A DNA stretch of 64,000 nucleotides from GCA-003244245 sp050699515 (GCA_050699515.1 JBOHFF010000152.1:16263-80262); one strand, 5' to 3'. Shown: positions 8,903 through 18,284, counted from the first letter of the stretch. Numbers and translations are program-made. Notes: generated by a model from the letters alone, not told the origin.

Positions 8903-9400
8903 TCAGCACACTGAAGATCCGCGGACCCGGCTGGTCGAACTCGCCGGCACTGATCCACTGACCGCCCATGCCCGGGCCGTCAGCCTGATGGTGCCGGTTG
9001 CGCCGCACGGCAGTCTTTGACGGAGACTCTCGTGGAGAGCGATCCGATGGTCCTCGGAAAGCGTCATGCAGTAGCCGGGAGCAGGCCCCTGTCCGCCGAG
9101 AAACGGGTGCCAAAAATCGTCGAAATCGGCGAAGACGGTAGGCACGTGCAGCGGTTCCACTATGACATCCGTCAAGCCCTGCCGCCCCGAAGAGCTGCGC
9201 TATGGGTTCCGGCTGGCACATTCGGAAGCGCCGGCCTTCGTCGAGGTCGGCGGCTGCCGGGTCCAGCTCGACGGCAGCGTCCCAGAACGCGCGGATCATG
9301 CCCATACCGTCTGCATAGTCACGAACCGGTCTGCGACCAGCCGACTCCATCGTCCGACATAGCGTTCGTACGCCTGCCCGCTGTCCCATACCTCGGTCAT
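8903..9400 (-). pseudogene. SAM-dependent methyltransferase with the SAM-binding core deleted
   Basis: The ATG at 9400 opens with MTEVWDSGQAYERYVGRWSR, a standard start of an actinobacterial class I methyltransferase. After about 27 residues the sequence jumps, in a different frame, to the family's central part (DYADGMGMIRAFWDAAVELD, then EPIAQLFGAAGLDG). It then changes frame again to the C-terminal part (EPLHVPTVFADFDDFWHPFL ... TIRLTARAWAV). The glycine-rich SAM-binding region expected after WSR (a WLDVGCGTG-type motif) is absent. With the core deleted and at least two frame changes, this is a pseudogene. Confidence 0.75.
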
Positions 9401-9675
9401 CGTGTTACTCCTACGCTACCTGCGGGGCGGGTTCCGGCCTTGCGGACGCAGTCCGTGCCGACACGCTGCGGTGATGCACTGATCACCGAACGCCATGACG
9501 AGCCGGATGCTCCTGGCCGGCGCCGCCGCCCGGGATCGACAGTGACTTCACCGCATTGCGCTCGCCGGCTCGGCCGTGAGCACCTGCCCATCTTCACGGC
9601 GCGCTGTGCTCGTGCTCGATCTTCGGGGTGAAAACCTCTTGTGAAAATCGCCGAGAACAGGTTACGTCGTGGGGG

Positions 9676-10893
9676 ATGAGTCTGCGGGAAGCCTTACGTA
9701 TCGCATTGCGGGGATTGCGCGCCAACCGGTTACGGTCCGTGTTGACCATGCTTGGCATCATCATCGGTGTAGCGGCGGTGATATTGCTCGTCGCTATCGG
9801 TAACGGTGTGCAGGCCTCAGTCAATGAGAAAGTCCAGCCGCTGGCCAATCTGATCACTGTCGTGCCCTCGACCGGTAATGTGCCCGGGGGCGGCGCCCCC
9901 AAGGATTTGATCGACGCCGATGTCACGGCGCTGGAAAGGCAGGTCCCCGACGCTGCTGTCGTGCTCCCGGCGACCATCGGTGAGGCCCTGACCGAGACCG
10001 AGGGCACCCAGTTCCGCTCGCGCGTCGTGGGCTCCACCGAGCGCTGGCTGGAGGTGAACAACCGGGAGCTCGAGGCGGGATCGTTCTTCGACGAGGCCCA
10101 GGTCCGCTCCACCTCCCGGGTGGCGGTCCTGGGTTCCACCGTCGCCACCACCCTGTTCGGTGACCTTCCGGCCGCGCTGGGCCAGACGGTTCGCCTCAAT
10201 CGCCAGAATTTCAAGGTCATCGGGGTGATGGAGGCGGTGGGCGAGCCCGGCGATGACCTCGTGGTCATGCCGCTGAGCTCGGTACGGCGCTTCGTCTTCG
10301 GCGGGGGGGACAAACTCAACCAGATCACCGTGCAGGTCGCCCAGGCCGACGCGGTGCCCGCCGCCGAGAACGAAGTGATCGCCACCCTCAGTGACCGGCA
10401 TCGGATCCAGGACCCGGCCAAGCGGGACTTCGAGGTGCAGTCGCTGCGCAGCCGGCTGGAGACCTTCCAGCAGATCCTGCGGATCCTCACCCTGTTCACC
10501 GCATCTGTCGCGGCGATCTCGCTGGTCGTCGGCGGCATCGGAGTGCTCAACATCATGCTGGTCTCGGTCACCGAGCGAACCCGCGAGATCGGCATCCGCA
10601 AAGCGATCGGCGCCACCCGCCGCGCCATCCTCCAGCAGTTCCTCATCGAGTCTGTCGTGCTGGCCGGCCTCGGCGGCACGATCGGCATCCTGATCGGGGT
10701 CGGGCTCTCGCTGCTCGGCGCCCAGATCGCACCTTCGCTGGGCTCCACCTTCGACACTTTCGCTCCCCGGGTGACCATTCCCTCGATCCTGCTCTCCTTC
10801 GGAATCAGCCTCGCCATCGGACTCATCGCCGGCGGCTACCCCGCCAACCGCGCCGCCCGGCTACGACCCGTCGAAGCCCTCCGCTACGAGTGA
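9676..10893 (+). CDS. MacB/FtsX-type ABC transporter permease
   Basis: A 405-residue membrane protein. TM1 is at the N-terminus (LRSVLTMLGIIIGVAAVILL), followed by a large extracytoplasmic MacB-like periplasmic-core domain (about residues 45-250). Three C-terminal TM segments follow: ISLVVGGIGVLNIMLVSV, then the conserved loop TERTREIGIRKAIGA, then two more helices ending RAARLRPVEALRYE. This is the FtsX/MacB fold, which needs an ABC ATPase partner; none is adjacent, so it may work with a remote one. ATG 9676 is preferred over the upstream ATG 9628 because of the G-rich stretch just before it and the family's usual start (SLREALRIALRGLRANR). Confidence 0.85.
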   Translation: MSLREALRIALRGLRANRLRSVLTMLGIIIGVAAVILLVAIGNGVQASVNEKVQPLANLITVVPSTGNVPGGGAPKDLIDADVTALERQVPDAAVVLPATIGEALTETEGTQFRSRVVGSTERWLEVNNRELEAGSFFDEAQVRSTSRVAVLGSTVATTLFGDLPAALGQTVRLNRQNFKVIGVMEAVGEPGDDLVVMPLSSVRRFVFGGGDKLNQITVQVAQADAVPAAENEVIATLSDRHRIQDPAKRDFEVQSLRSRLETFQQILRILTLFTASVAAISLVVGGIGVLNIMLVSVTERTREIGIRKAIGATRRAILQQFLIESVVLAGLGGTIGILIGVGLSLLGAQIAPSLGSTFDTFAPRVTIPSILLSFGISLAIGLIAGGYPANRAARLRPVEALRYE

Positions 10894-11013
10894 GCCGGGT
10901 TTCCGTACTCGTATCCGCTGGTGACGGTGCGGATCGTGGTATCAGATCGGCTGCTGTGGGCCTCTGAAGGCTGCCGACCATTCGGCGCACACACAGAAGG
11001 GAAGGGGATCGCG

Positions 11014-11307
11014 ATGTTTACGTCCCAGTTCTGGCTATTGTCGCTCGAGCGAGCCATCAAGACCTTCGCCCAGAGCCTGCTGGCGATCCTCAGCGCCAAC
11101 GGTATAGAGTTGCTCGAAGTCTCATGGGGTTCGGCGCTGGCGACCGCGGGTGCGGCGGCCCTGCTGTCGGTGCTGATGTCGATGACATCGGCGCCGGTGG
11201 GCGAGCCCAACAGCCCCAACCTGCTGCCGACGGCTCCACAACCGACTGCGCCTGCGGCGGGCCAGGCATCCGTCACAGCGTCCCAGGCCGAGAGGTCGCT
11301 AGCCTGA
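11014..11307 (+). CDS. Holin-like protein (phage r1t holin family)
   Basis: A 97-residue protein starting MFTSQFWLLSLERAIKTFAQ, followed by two hydrophobic helices (LLAILSANGIELLEV region and LATAGAAALLSVLMSMTSAP) and the tail GEPNSPNLLP. This matches the r1t-type holin layout, in which the protein forms membrane lesions that release an endolysin. An AAGGGG ribosome-binding stretch precedes ATG 11014. No phage genes flank it; a lytic transglycosylase lies 0.8 kb downstream with a frameshifted gene between. It is either a domesticated holin or a prophage remnant. Confidence 0.72.
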   Translation: MFTSQFWLLSLERAIKTFAQSLLAILSANGIELLEVSWGSALATAGAAALLSVLMSMTSAPVGEPNSPNLLPTAPQPTAPAAGQASVTASQAERSLA

Positions 11308-11413
11308 TCGGCTGATGCCGCGAGGGTGCTGAAGAAAGCATGCTCGGCACCGATGAGTTCCGGGGCTGCTCGCCGTCTCTTGGGGAAGGACAAATCCAGA
11401 CGAGGAGTGACCG

Positions 11414-12080
11414 ATGACCCGTCCACCCATCGTGTCGGCAACCGAGTGGCAGGCCGCCCGCGAGCGCCTGCTCGTCACCGAGAAGGCAGCAACCCGCGCG
11501 CGGGACGCGCTGGCGGCGCAGCGGCGCAGGCTGCCGATGGTCTGTGTCGAGAAGGACTACGTCTTCGAGGGCCCCCCAGGGCAAGGCGAGCCTGGTCGAC
11601 CTCTTCGACGGGCGCCGGCAGCTGATCGTCTACCACTTCATGTTCGCGCCCTCGGTCGATGGCTGGCCGGACGCGGGTTGTGAGGGCTGCTCGATGGTCG
11701 TCGACAACGTCGGCCACCTCGCCCACCTGCACGCCCGCGACACCTCCCTGGTCCTGGTGTCCCCCGCGCCGGTGGATCACATCGAGCCGCACCGGCAGCG
11801 GATGGGCTGGACCGTGCCGTGGTTCTCCACGTCCGAGGAGTTCAACGCCGACTTCGACGTCACGACGGGCTTCGGCCTCAATGTCTTCCTTCGCGACGGC
11901 GATGAGGTCTTCCGCACGTACTTCACCTCCGGGCGTGGGGTGGAGGCGCTCGGGAGCACCTGGACCTTCCTCGACCTGACCCCGCTCGGTCGCCAGGAGA
12001 CGTGGGAGGACTCACCTGAGGGCTGGCCGCAGACCGCGCCTTACCAGTGGTGGCGCCGCCACCACGAGTACGTGGACTGA
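11414..12080 (+). pseudogene. DUF899 (thioredoxin-like) protein, single-base frameshift
   Basis: The first frame from ATG 11414 reads as a DUF899 N-terminus (PPIVSATEWQAARERLL ... RRLPMVCVEKDYVFEGP). The second frame continues it exactly (KASLVDLFDGRRQLIVYHFMF, then DAGCEGCSMVVDNVGHLAHL and WTFLDLTPLGRQETWEDSPE). Removing one C from the six-C run at 11572-11577 joins both into a full-length protein of about 220 residues. The damage is therefore recent or a sequencing error. The CEGCS motif corresponds to the thioredoxin-like position. Function of the family is unclear. Confidence 0.8.
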
Positions 12081-12115
12081 GGGTGTCCTCGGCTGATCGC
12101 CTACCGTGAGCTCCC

Positions 12116-13042
12116 GTGTTAGCCAGAGCTGTGACAGTCGTGGTGCTCGCGGCGATAGCGCTGGTCGGGTGCGGGAATGCGCCGGGGTCGACTCCGCCTG
12201 TCCTGGACGCGGCGCGCTCGGTTGATCCGGTCCTGGCTCCGGTGCTAGCCGGCGAACAGCCGCGGGCTGCGGCTGATCCGCAGTCGCTGGCCTGGCACAT
12301 CACCGTCGCCGAGAACTACCGTCGGGACCCGGCGGCGCCGCCCGAGTTGGTTGCCGCCGGGGGCTGGACCGCGCAGGTCGCCTACCGCGCTCTCGTCGAC
12401 CGGCCGGACTGGGATACCGCTGTCCTGGCCGGCGTCCCAGCGCAGTTGCAGGACACCGTGCGCCACACCGTCGCGGCCGGACGTGAGTTGCAGGCGATGG
12501 CGACCCGAGCGCCGCCCACGACTGTCCCGGCCTGGCGGATCGTCGCGCCGCTCCCCGCATCTCAGCTACGGGGTTACCACGCCGAGGCGCAGCGGCGCTT
12601 CGGCGTCCCGTGGTCGGTGCTCGCCGCGGTGCATCTGGTCGAGACCAGGATGGGCCGGATCGTCGGGTTCTCCTCGGCGGGAGCGCAGGGCCCGATGCAG
12701 TTCCTTCCCCGCACCTGGGAGCACTACGGCCTCGGCGGTGACGTGTGGGATGCCCGCGACGCGATCCTCGGCGCGGCCAACTACCTCGCCGCCAGTGGTG
12801 CCGCCGAGGGCACCGACGCCGGAGTCGACAGGGCCCTATACACCTACAACCACAGCCCGCACTACGTCCGTGCCGTGCGGCACTACGCCGCGTTGATGCA
12901 GGCCGACGAGTGCGCCTTCCCGGGCTTGCACGCCTGGCAGGTCTACTACCGCACCCACCTCGGCGACCTCCTGTTGCCGATCCGATACGCATCGCCCCGG
13001 CGCATGCCAGCGCAGGAGTACCTGGCCGCCCAACCGCGATGA
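12116..13042 (+). CDS. Lytic murein transglycosylase, lipoprotein
   Basis: A 308-residue exported protein. The N-terminus MLARAVTVVVLAAIALVGCG is a signal peptide with lipobox LVGC, so it should be anchored on the outer face of the cytoplasmic membrane. The C-terminal half is an SLT/MltB-type lysozyme-like fold: RRFGVPWSVLAAVHLVETRMG holds the catalytic-type Glu (VET), followed by SSAGAQGPMQFLPRTWEHYG and later AANYLAASG and YNHSPHYVRAV. It cleaves peptidoglycan glycan strands to anhydro-muropeptides. The start is GTG at 12116; no strong ribosome-binding site is visible. The enzyme may serve cell-wall remodelling; any link to the nearby holin is a guess. Confidence 0.87.
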   Translation: MLARAVTVVVLAAIALVGCGNAPGSTPPVLDAARSVDPVLAPVLAGEQPRAAADPQSLAWHITVAENYRRDPAAPPELVAAGGWTAQVAYRALVDRPDWDTAVLAGVPAQLQDTVRHTVAAGRELQAMATRAPPTTVPAWRIVAPLPASQLRGYHAEAQRRFGVPWSVLAAVHLVETRMGRIVGFSSAGAQGPMQFLPRTWEHYGLGGDVWDARDAILGAANYLAASGAAEGTDAGVDRALYTYNHSPHYVRAVRHYAALMQADECAFPGLHAWQVYYRTHLGDLLLPIRYASPRRMPAQEYLAAQPR

Positions 13043-13050
13043 GCGCCACG

Positions 13051-13257
13051 GCGCCTGCCGGACCCGGCTGGACGCGCTGTTCCTCAGCGTCGCCGCACAG
13101 TTCAACCACGAACGGGTCCTGCCGATCTTCAACTGGTTCCGGGACAACCTCCGGCTGATCAGTCCGCAGAAAAGACTAAGGACCAGCGTGAGCACTACAC
13201 GCGGGATCGGGTCCTGCGTGATTCAGGTCAGCCACCGTCCGGCGTCTACGCCCTGAG
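13051..13257 (+). pseudogene. C-terminal fragment, possibly of an AAA ATPase
   Basis: One frame reads LDALFLSVAAQFNHERVLPI then FNWFRDNLRLISP before decaying into an unrelated tail. The phrase resembles part of AAA/OLD-like ATP-binding proteins that hold such a helix between the Walker motifs, but I recognise it only from memory. There is no start codon in a sensible place and no flanking domain, so I treat it as a relic. Confidence 0.35.
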
Positions 13258-13382
13258 GGGTACGGCCGGGCCGTCGACCAGGCATCGCTCGGCACTCATC
13301 GCGACCCCGCTCTCAGTTCGCGGCGCTATACGGCCGGATTCCACGCTGCGACCTCGGGTTCAGCCTCACGGACAGATCGAGC

Positions 13383-14045
13383 TCAGCGCTCGGGTGCGGT
13401 GAGTCCGGATTGGATGGCGAACACGACGAGCTGTGCGCGGTCGCGGGCAGTGAGTTTGACCATCGTCCGGCTGACGTGGGTACGCACGGTGGCCGGGCTG
13501 AGGTAGAGGCGCCGGGCGATCTCGTCGTTGGACAGCCCCTTGGCCACCCACGCCACCACCTCGGACTCCCGTGCGGTGAGCGTTCCGATCTCGGGATGGC
13601 GACTCGTGGGCGCCGTCGGCCGCGATGCGAACTTCCCGATCACGCGGCGGGTGACCGAGGGGGACAGCAGCGACTGGCCGTCCGCGACCACCCGCACGGC
13701 GCGCAGCAGCTCGGCGATGTCCCCGTCTTTGATCAGGAACCCGCTGGCCCCGGCGGCCAGCGCGTCGAAGACGTACTCGTCGAGTTCGAACGTGGTCAGC
13801 ACGATCACCCGGGTACCGGCGAGGTCCGGGTCCGCCACGATCATGCGCAGCGCCTCGAGGCCGTCCATCTCCGGCATCCGCACGTCCATCAGGACGACGT
13901 CCGGGCGCTGCTCGCGGACCAGCCCGAGCGCCTCTCGCCCGGTGCTGGCCTCACCGACCAGCTCGAGGTCGTCCTCGGCGTCCACCAGCATCCGCAGCCC
14001 CATCCGGACGAGGGGCTGGTCGTCGGCCAGCCCGAGCCGGATCAC
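13383..14045 (-). CDS. NarL/LuxR-type two-component response regulator
   Basis: A 220-residue cytoplasmic regulator. The receiver domain (about residues 1-120) has the acidic pocket ADDQ, phospho-acceptor Asp54 in VVLMDVRMPEMDG, and the conserved Lys in GFLIKDGD. The C-terminal LuxR HTH reads LTARESEVVAWVAKGLSNDEIARRLYLS, then TVRTHVSRTMVKL. The GTG at 14045 is set by the receiver start and by its overlap with the stop of a histidine-kinase tail (GTGA). The kinase itself is missing except for its last residues, so this is now an orphan regulator that may be phosphorylated by another kinase or act without phosphorylation. Confidence 0.9.
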   Translation of the reverse strand: MIRLGLADDQPLVRMGLRMLVDAEDDLELVGEASTGREALGLVREQRPDVVLMDVRMPEMDGLEALRMIVADPDLAGTRVIVLTTFELDEYVFDALAAGASGFLIKDGDIAELLRAVRVVADGQSLLSPSVTRRVIGKFASRPTAPTSRHPEIGTLTARESEVVAWVAKGLSNDEIARRLYLSPATVRTHVSRTMVKLTARDRAQLVVFAIQSGLTAPER

Positions 14046-14098
14046 CGCGCCCCCCTGCGCGGCAGCCGCGCGGTGACCACGAATCCGCCCTCGAGAGC
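14042..14098 (-). pseudogene. Last residues of a deleted histidine kinase
   Basis: The minus-strand frame reads EGGFVVTARLPRRGAR then stop, the usual C-terminal end of an actinobacterial NarL-linked sensor kinase. Its TGA overlaps the GTG of the response regulator, the normal kinase-regulator coupling. Upstream of about 14098 the sequence switches to plus-strand DUF2306 coding sequence, which marks a deletion junction. Confidence 0.6.
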
Positions 14099-14106
14099 CG
14101 GACCGG

Positions 14107-14515
14107 TGAGCAGCGAGCTGTACTACGGCCTGTTGGTGGCGCACATCAGCACCGCGCTGGAGGCGCTGGTGCTCGGCCCGCTGCAATTCGTCCCGGCGAT
14201 CCGGGTGCACCGCCGGATCGGGCGCACCTACCTGCTGGTCGGGGTGCTGCCCTCGGCGATCACGGTGATCCCGGTGGCCCTGCTCAGCGGTCGGTTGATC
14301 ACCCAGGTCGGGCCGGTCATCCCGGCAGTAGGTTGGCTCGTCACCGGCTCGCTGGCGGTGCGGGCCATCCGCCGGGCGACCGCCGGGCGCACCACGACTG
14401 GATGATGCGCAACTACGCGCTGACCTTCCTCGCGGTCACCGCCCGGATACTGGTCCCGCTGATGCTGCTCGGCGGACTGCCATTCGGGTTGACCCGGCGA
14501 ACGTCGAAGGCCTGA
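14107..14515 (+). pseudogene. DUF2306-like membrane protein, truncated and frameshifted
   Basis: Membrane-protein sequence ELYYGLLVAHISTALEALVL, IRVHRRIGRTYLLVGVLP and ALLSGRLITQVG matches the central part of DUF2306-type proteins. It stops near 14405, and the family continuation (HHDWMMRNYALTFLAVTARI) sits in a different frame immediately after. The N-terminus begins abruptly at the kinase-deletion junction and the C-terminus is short. It is non-functional as written. Confidence 0.6.
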
Positions 14516-14843
14516 TCCCTATCGGTCAAGTTCTCGGCTGGGTGGTCAACCTAGCTGTCGTGGAGCTCCTGATCCGGCGGCGTCGGACACGATCTGGCCG
14601 GGCACGGTCGGCGCCACCAGCGTCGCCCGCACCGACGGATGAGCCAGCAGCCGCCGCCCACCCACCAGCAAGGTGAGCGCGGCGAGCACCATGGTGGTGA
14701 GGTGGCGGCCGGCCGGCACCAGCAGGTGTGAGCTGAACCACCGCGAAGTTGCCGGCCACGAGCGGCCAGCTTCCCGGCACGGCCAGCCCGGCAGCGCCGA
14801 CGCCCAGCGTCGCGGCCGCGTTCCGTCTGGGATCGGAAAGACG
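14516..14843. other. Degenerate intergenic stretch
   Basis: No convincing gene. Minus-strand phrases such as PGSWPLVAGNFAVVQLT and LTTMVLAALTLLVGG in different frames suggest the decayed remains of a membrane protein, but frames change repeatedly and I cannot name it. Confidence 0.3.
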
Positions 14844-14859
14844 TCTGCCATCTGGCAGA
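14844..14859. promoter_or_regulatory. Palindromic operator candidate, copy 1
   Basis: TCTGCCATCTGGCAGA: 7-bp arms TCTGCCA/TGGCAGA around a 2-base spacer, 35 bases before the ATG of the cyclase-like LuxR regulator at 14894. The same palindrome occurs at 18285-18300 in front of the next gene. Both copies are followed by TGT. A likely binding site for the adjacent regulator or for a dimeric repressor. Confidence 0.55.
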
Positions 14860-14893
14860 TGTTCTGACCAATTCCGTCGCGAACCATGGCGTC

Positions 14894-17800
14894 ATGGAAA
14901 ACACCCGGGATTACCTGCCCGTATCATCTTCGACTGTGGATGATGACGTCTCTGTGGTGTCCCCGGTAGGCACCCGTTTCCTCCCGACTGGGACGGTCAC
15001 CTTCCTCTTGAGCAGCGTTGAGGAATCGACTCGTCTCCGGGAGGGTGACGAAGAGGTCATGGCGGCTATCGCCCGCCACTATGAGCTGCTCGCCGCGACG
15101 ATCGCGCTCCACGGTGGGGTGTTGCCGGTGGAGCGGGGTGACGGCGACAGCATGGTGGGTGTGTTTGCCCGGCCGTCGGATGCGCTGGTTGCGGTCCTCG
15201 ATGCGCAGCGTGCTTTCACTGAGGAACCGTGGGCGGAGGGCGGGGCACTCCGGGTCCGGCTGGCGTTGCACACGGGGGAGGCGCAGCTCCGTGGCGATGG
15301 CCGTTACGCTGGACGGGCGGTCATTCGCTGTGCCCAGCTGTGCGCCGTCGCCCATGGCGGGCAGATCGTGCTCTCCGGCGTCACCCGGGACTTGGTCGCT
15401 GATCGACTCCCGGAGCGCGTGGCCCTGCGTGACCTCGGCTCGCACCGGCTGAAGGACCTCGGCCAGCCCGAGCGGGTGTGGCAGCTGTGCCATCCCGACC
15501 TGATGACCGATTTCCCGCCGCTGCGGTCACTGGATGCCGTCGTCAATAACCTCCCCGCCCAGGTCACCTCGTTTGTGGGACGGAATGAGGAGCTGGCCGA
15601 GTTGGGCCGGGCATTCGAAACGGCGCGACTGGTGACCCTCACGGGGGCCGGGGGTTGCGGCAAAACGCGCCTCGCCCTGCACGCTGTCGCCGAGGTCGCG
15701 CAGCGCCACCCGGATGGGCTGTGGTGGGTCGAGCTGGCGCCGGTGTCGGCGGCCGAGGCCGTGCCTTACGTGGTGGCCCGCACCTTCGGGCTGAGAGAGG
15801 AGGCGGGCCGCCCGGTCATCGACACGTTGAGCGAGCAGCTGGCCGGCCTCGATGCCCTGGTGATCCTCGACAACTGCGAGCATGTCCTCGAACCCTGCGC
15901 CCGTCTGGTCGAAGCGCTGCTGCGGGCGGCGCCGGCGCTGCGGGTGATCGTTACGAGCCGGGAACCACTCGCCGTCCAGGGAGAGTTGACCTGGCGCGTG
16001 CCATCACTCGACGACGAGACCGGGGTCCGTTTGTTCGTGGAGCGGGCCGCCCTTGTGCGGCCGGGGTTCACCGTGGAGGGCGACGACGCCGAGGTAGTGC
16101 GGCAGATCTGCCGGCGCCTCGATGGCCTGCCGCTGGCCATCGAACTGGCCGCCGCCCGGGTCCGCATGATGCCCCCGGCCGGGATCGCCGCGGCACTCGA
16201 CGACCGGTTCCGACTGCTCACGGGTGGGGGCCGGACCGCACTGCCCCGCCAGCAGACGCTCGAGACGTCGGTGGCGTGGAGCCACGACCTTCTCGACGAT
16301 GCCGAGCGGGCGCTGCTGCGCCGCCTGTCGGTATTCGCCGGCGGTTTCACCCTCGACGCGGCCGAGAGCGTGTGCGCCGACGAGATCGTGGACCGCTACG
16401 CGGTGCTGGATGTCCTCTCCCGCCTGGTGGACAAGTCCCTCGTCCAGGCCGACGTCGACCAGGCGCTGGGCCGTTACGGCCTGCTCGAGACCATCCGGTT
16501 CTTCGCCCGGGGGCGACTGGTGGATGCCGGGGAAAGCGATGTGACCCAGGAACGCCATCGGGATTTCTTCCTCGCCTTGACGGAGCGGGCCGAGCCGGAG
16601 TTGGCCCTGGCCGACGGCCCCGCGTGGCTGGACCGCCTGGAGCGGGAGAGGGACAACCTCCAAGCCGCCACGCAGTGGTGTGACGCCACTGGGGCTTACG
16701 AACCATTCCTGCGTCTGGTCACCGCGCTGACCCTCTTCTATGAGCTGCACTCCCACCTCCAAGTCGGAGGCCGGCGGTTCGCCCGGGCCCTGGCCCGCGA
16801 TGAAGGCCCCTCGCCGCTTCGGGCCCGGGCGCTGTGGGGAGCGGCCCACGTGTCGGGCTACGCTGGCGACTTCGAGTCATGGGGTCGATACGCCCTTCAG
16901 GCATTAGAGATGGCTGAGGCGCTCGGCGACGAATGGGCGATGGGCCGGGCCCTCAACACCAACGGGCTGGTGGCCGCCTGGCTGCGCCCGGAACCGGAGC
17001 AGGCCCGAGTCCTTCTCCAGCGGAGCATCGCCCTCGGCCAGAAGCTCGGAGACCACTGGGTAGTCGGCGCCGGGTGGAAGCTCATGACGGTCGCCTGGAT
17101 CGTCCAGGACGACTACCAGGGGCTCGCCCCCGCATTGACCGAATTGCGTCGGGTCGCCGAGCGTCTGCGTCACCCGTACTTCATCGCCTGGTACCACACC
17201 ACCGTGGGTTGGGCGGGCGTGCACCGGGGGGACTTCGCCACAGCGGAGCGAGCCTTGGAAACCTCCCTCGACTACGACAGGGAGATCGGGGGAGCCTCCA
17301 CCGCCGGGATCGCCACGGCGTTGCTCGGCGAGCTCGAGTCCCTGACCGGTCGCTACGACGCGGCCGAGGCGCGCCTCGGCCCGTTCCTCGGGCGGGCGGC
17401 TGCTACCGGCGACTACCTCGGGGTCCCGTTCGGCGTGCCGCCGCTCGCCCGGCTTCTGGTCGGCCGCGGGGACCCGGCCGGCGCCCGCAACATGGCCGGA
17501 CCGTTCGTGGAGTTCCTTCGCCCACTCGGCCTTGGCTACCACGTCTCCCAGGGGCTATGGGTGCTCGGTGCCGCCCACCTCGCCACCGGCGACCTCGAGG
17601 CCGCCGAAGCGGCCCTCCTCGAAGCGAAGGAGCTCGCCACGGCCATCAGCAACCCCTGGCTGGTCGCCCACGCCAGCCATGACCTCGGCGAACTCGCCCG
17701 CCGCCGGGATGATCCGAGGGCCGAGGATCTCCACCACGAAGCCCTGGCGCTCCGGGCCCGGGCGGGCCTGCGGCCAGGCGTCGCCGAGTCGCTTGAATCA

Positions 17801-18256
17801 CTGGCCGCGCTGGCCACCGACCAGGAGAGCTTCTCCGAGGCGGCCCGCCTGTTCGGTGCCGCCTGCGCCCTGCGGGCCGAGATCGGCTTGGCCCGCTGGC
17901 CGGCGGACCAAGCCGGCTACGACACCGACGTGGCCAGGGCCCGAGACGCCCTCGGCGAGCACGCCTTCGACGCCGCATGGGCCGAAGGGGAGGCGCTCAC
18001 CGTCGACGAAGCGGTCACCTATGTATCCCGGGCCCGCGGTGAACGCAAACGCCCCTCCAGCGGCTGGGCCAGCCTGACCCCCACCGAACTCGAGGTCGTG
18101 AAATTCGTCGCCAAGGGCCTCACCAACCCCGAAGTCGGCGAACGCCTTTTCATCGGACGGGGCACCGTGAAGACCCACCTCGCCCACGTCTTCACCAAAC
18201 TCGGCATCGCCACCCGATCGGAACTCGCCGCCGAAGCCACCCGCCGCGCCCTGTAG
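14894..18256 (+). CDS. Cyclase-homology/STAND ATPase/TPR/LuxR regulator (paralog 1)
   Basis: A 1120-residue regulator. Residues about 30-200 form a class III cyclase-like domain, but the first metal-binding Asp of the usual FTDIEGST is replaced (FLLSSVEEST), so cyclase activity is unlikely. A STAND ATPase follows, with Walker A GAGGCGKT at about 251-258, ALVILDNCEHVLEPC as Walker B, and the GLPLAIELAAARV motif. TPR-like helices come next, and the C-terminus is a LuxR HTH (LTPTELEVVKFVAKGLTNPE ... TVKTHLAHVFTKLG). It is close in layout and sequence to the gene at 20058. A 16-bp palindrome lies 35 bases upstream of the ATG and another after the gene, consistent with autoregulation (inference). 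Confidence 0.88.
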   Translation: MENTRDYLPVSSSTVDDDVSVVSPVGTRFLPTGTVTFLLSSVEESTRLREGDEEVMAAIARHYELLAATIALHGGVLPVERGDGDSMVGVFARPSDALVAVLDAQRAFTEEPWAEGGALRVRLALHTGEAQLRGDGRYAGRAVIRCAQLCAVAHGGQIVLSGVTRDLVADRLPERVALRDLGSHRLKDLGQPERVWQLCHPDLMTDFPPLRSLDAVVNNLPAQVTSFVGRNEELAELGRAFETARLVTLTGAGGCGKTRLALHAVAEVAQRHPDGLWWVELAPVSAAEAVPYVVARTFGLREEAGRPVIDTLSEQLAGLDALVILDNCEHVLEPCARLVEALLRAAPALRVIVTSREPLAVQGELTWRVPSLDDETGVRLFVERAALVRPGFTVEGDDAEVVRQICRRLDGLPLAIELAAARVRMMPPAGIAAALDDRFRLLTGGGRTALPRQQTLETSVAWSHDLLDDAERALLRRLSVFAGGFTLDAAESVCADEIVDRYAVLDVLSRLVDKSLVQADVDQALGRYGLLETIRFFARGRLVDAGESDVTQERHRDFFLALTERAEPELALADGPAWLDRLERERDNLQAATQWCDATGAYEPFLRLVTALTLFYELHSHLQVGGRRFARALARDEGPSPLRARALWGAAHVSGYAGDFESWGRYALQALEMAEALGDEWAMGRALNTNGLVAAWLRPEPEQARVLLQRSIALGQKLGDHWVVGAGWKLMTVAWIVQDDYQGLAPALTELRRVAERLRHPYFIAWYHTTVGWAGVHRGDFATAERALETSLDYDREIGGASTAGIATALLGELESLTGRYDAAEARLGPFLGRAAATGDYLGVPFGVPPLARLLVGRGDPAGARNMAGPFVEFLRPLGLGYHVSQGLWVLGAAHLATGDLEAAEAALLEAKELATAISNPWLVAHASHDLGELARRRDDPRAEDLHHEALALRARAGLRPGVAESLESLAALATDQESFSEAARLFGAACALRAEIGLARWPADQAGYDTDVARARDALGEHAFDAAWAEGEALTVDEAVTYVSRARGERKRPSSGWASLTPTELEVVKFVAKGLTNPEVGERLFIGRGTVKTHLAHVFTKLGIATRSELAAEATRRAL

Positions 18257-18284
18257 CGAATCATCCTCCGATCCGGGGCCGTCC

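Noticed and set aside
9594..10826. 410-codon minus-strand frame
   Set aside because: It is the exact antisense of the MacB-type permease, whose TM pattern and motifs are clear; the minus frame has Ser/Arg/Thr-rich shadow composition.
13410..14405. 331-codon plus-strand frame
   Set aside because: The first 230 codons are antisense to the response regulator; only the last part (DUF2306-like, from 14107) is real sequence.
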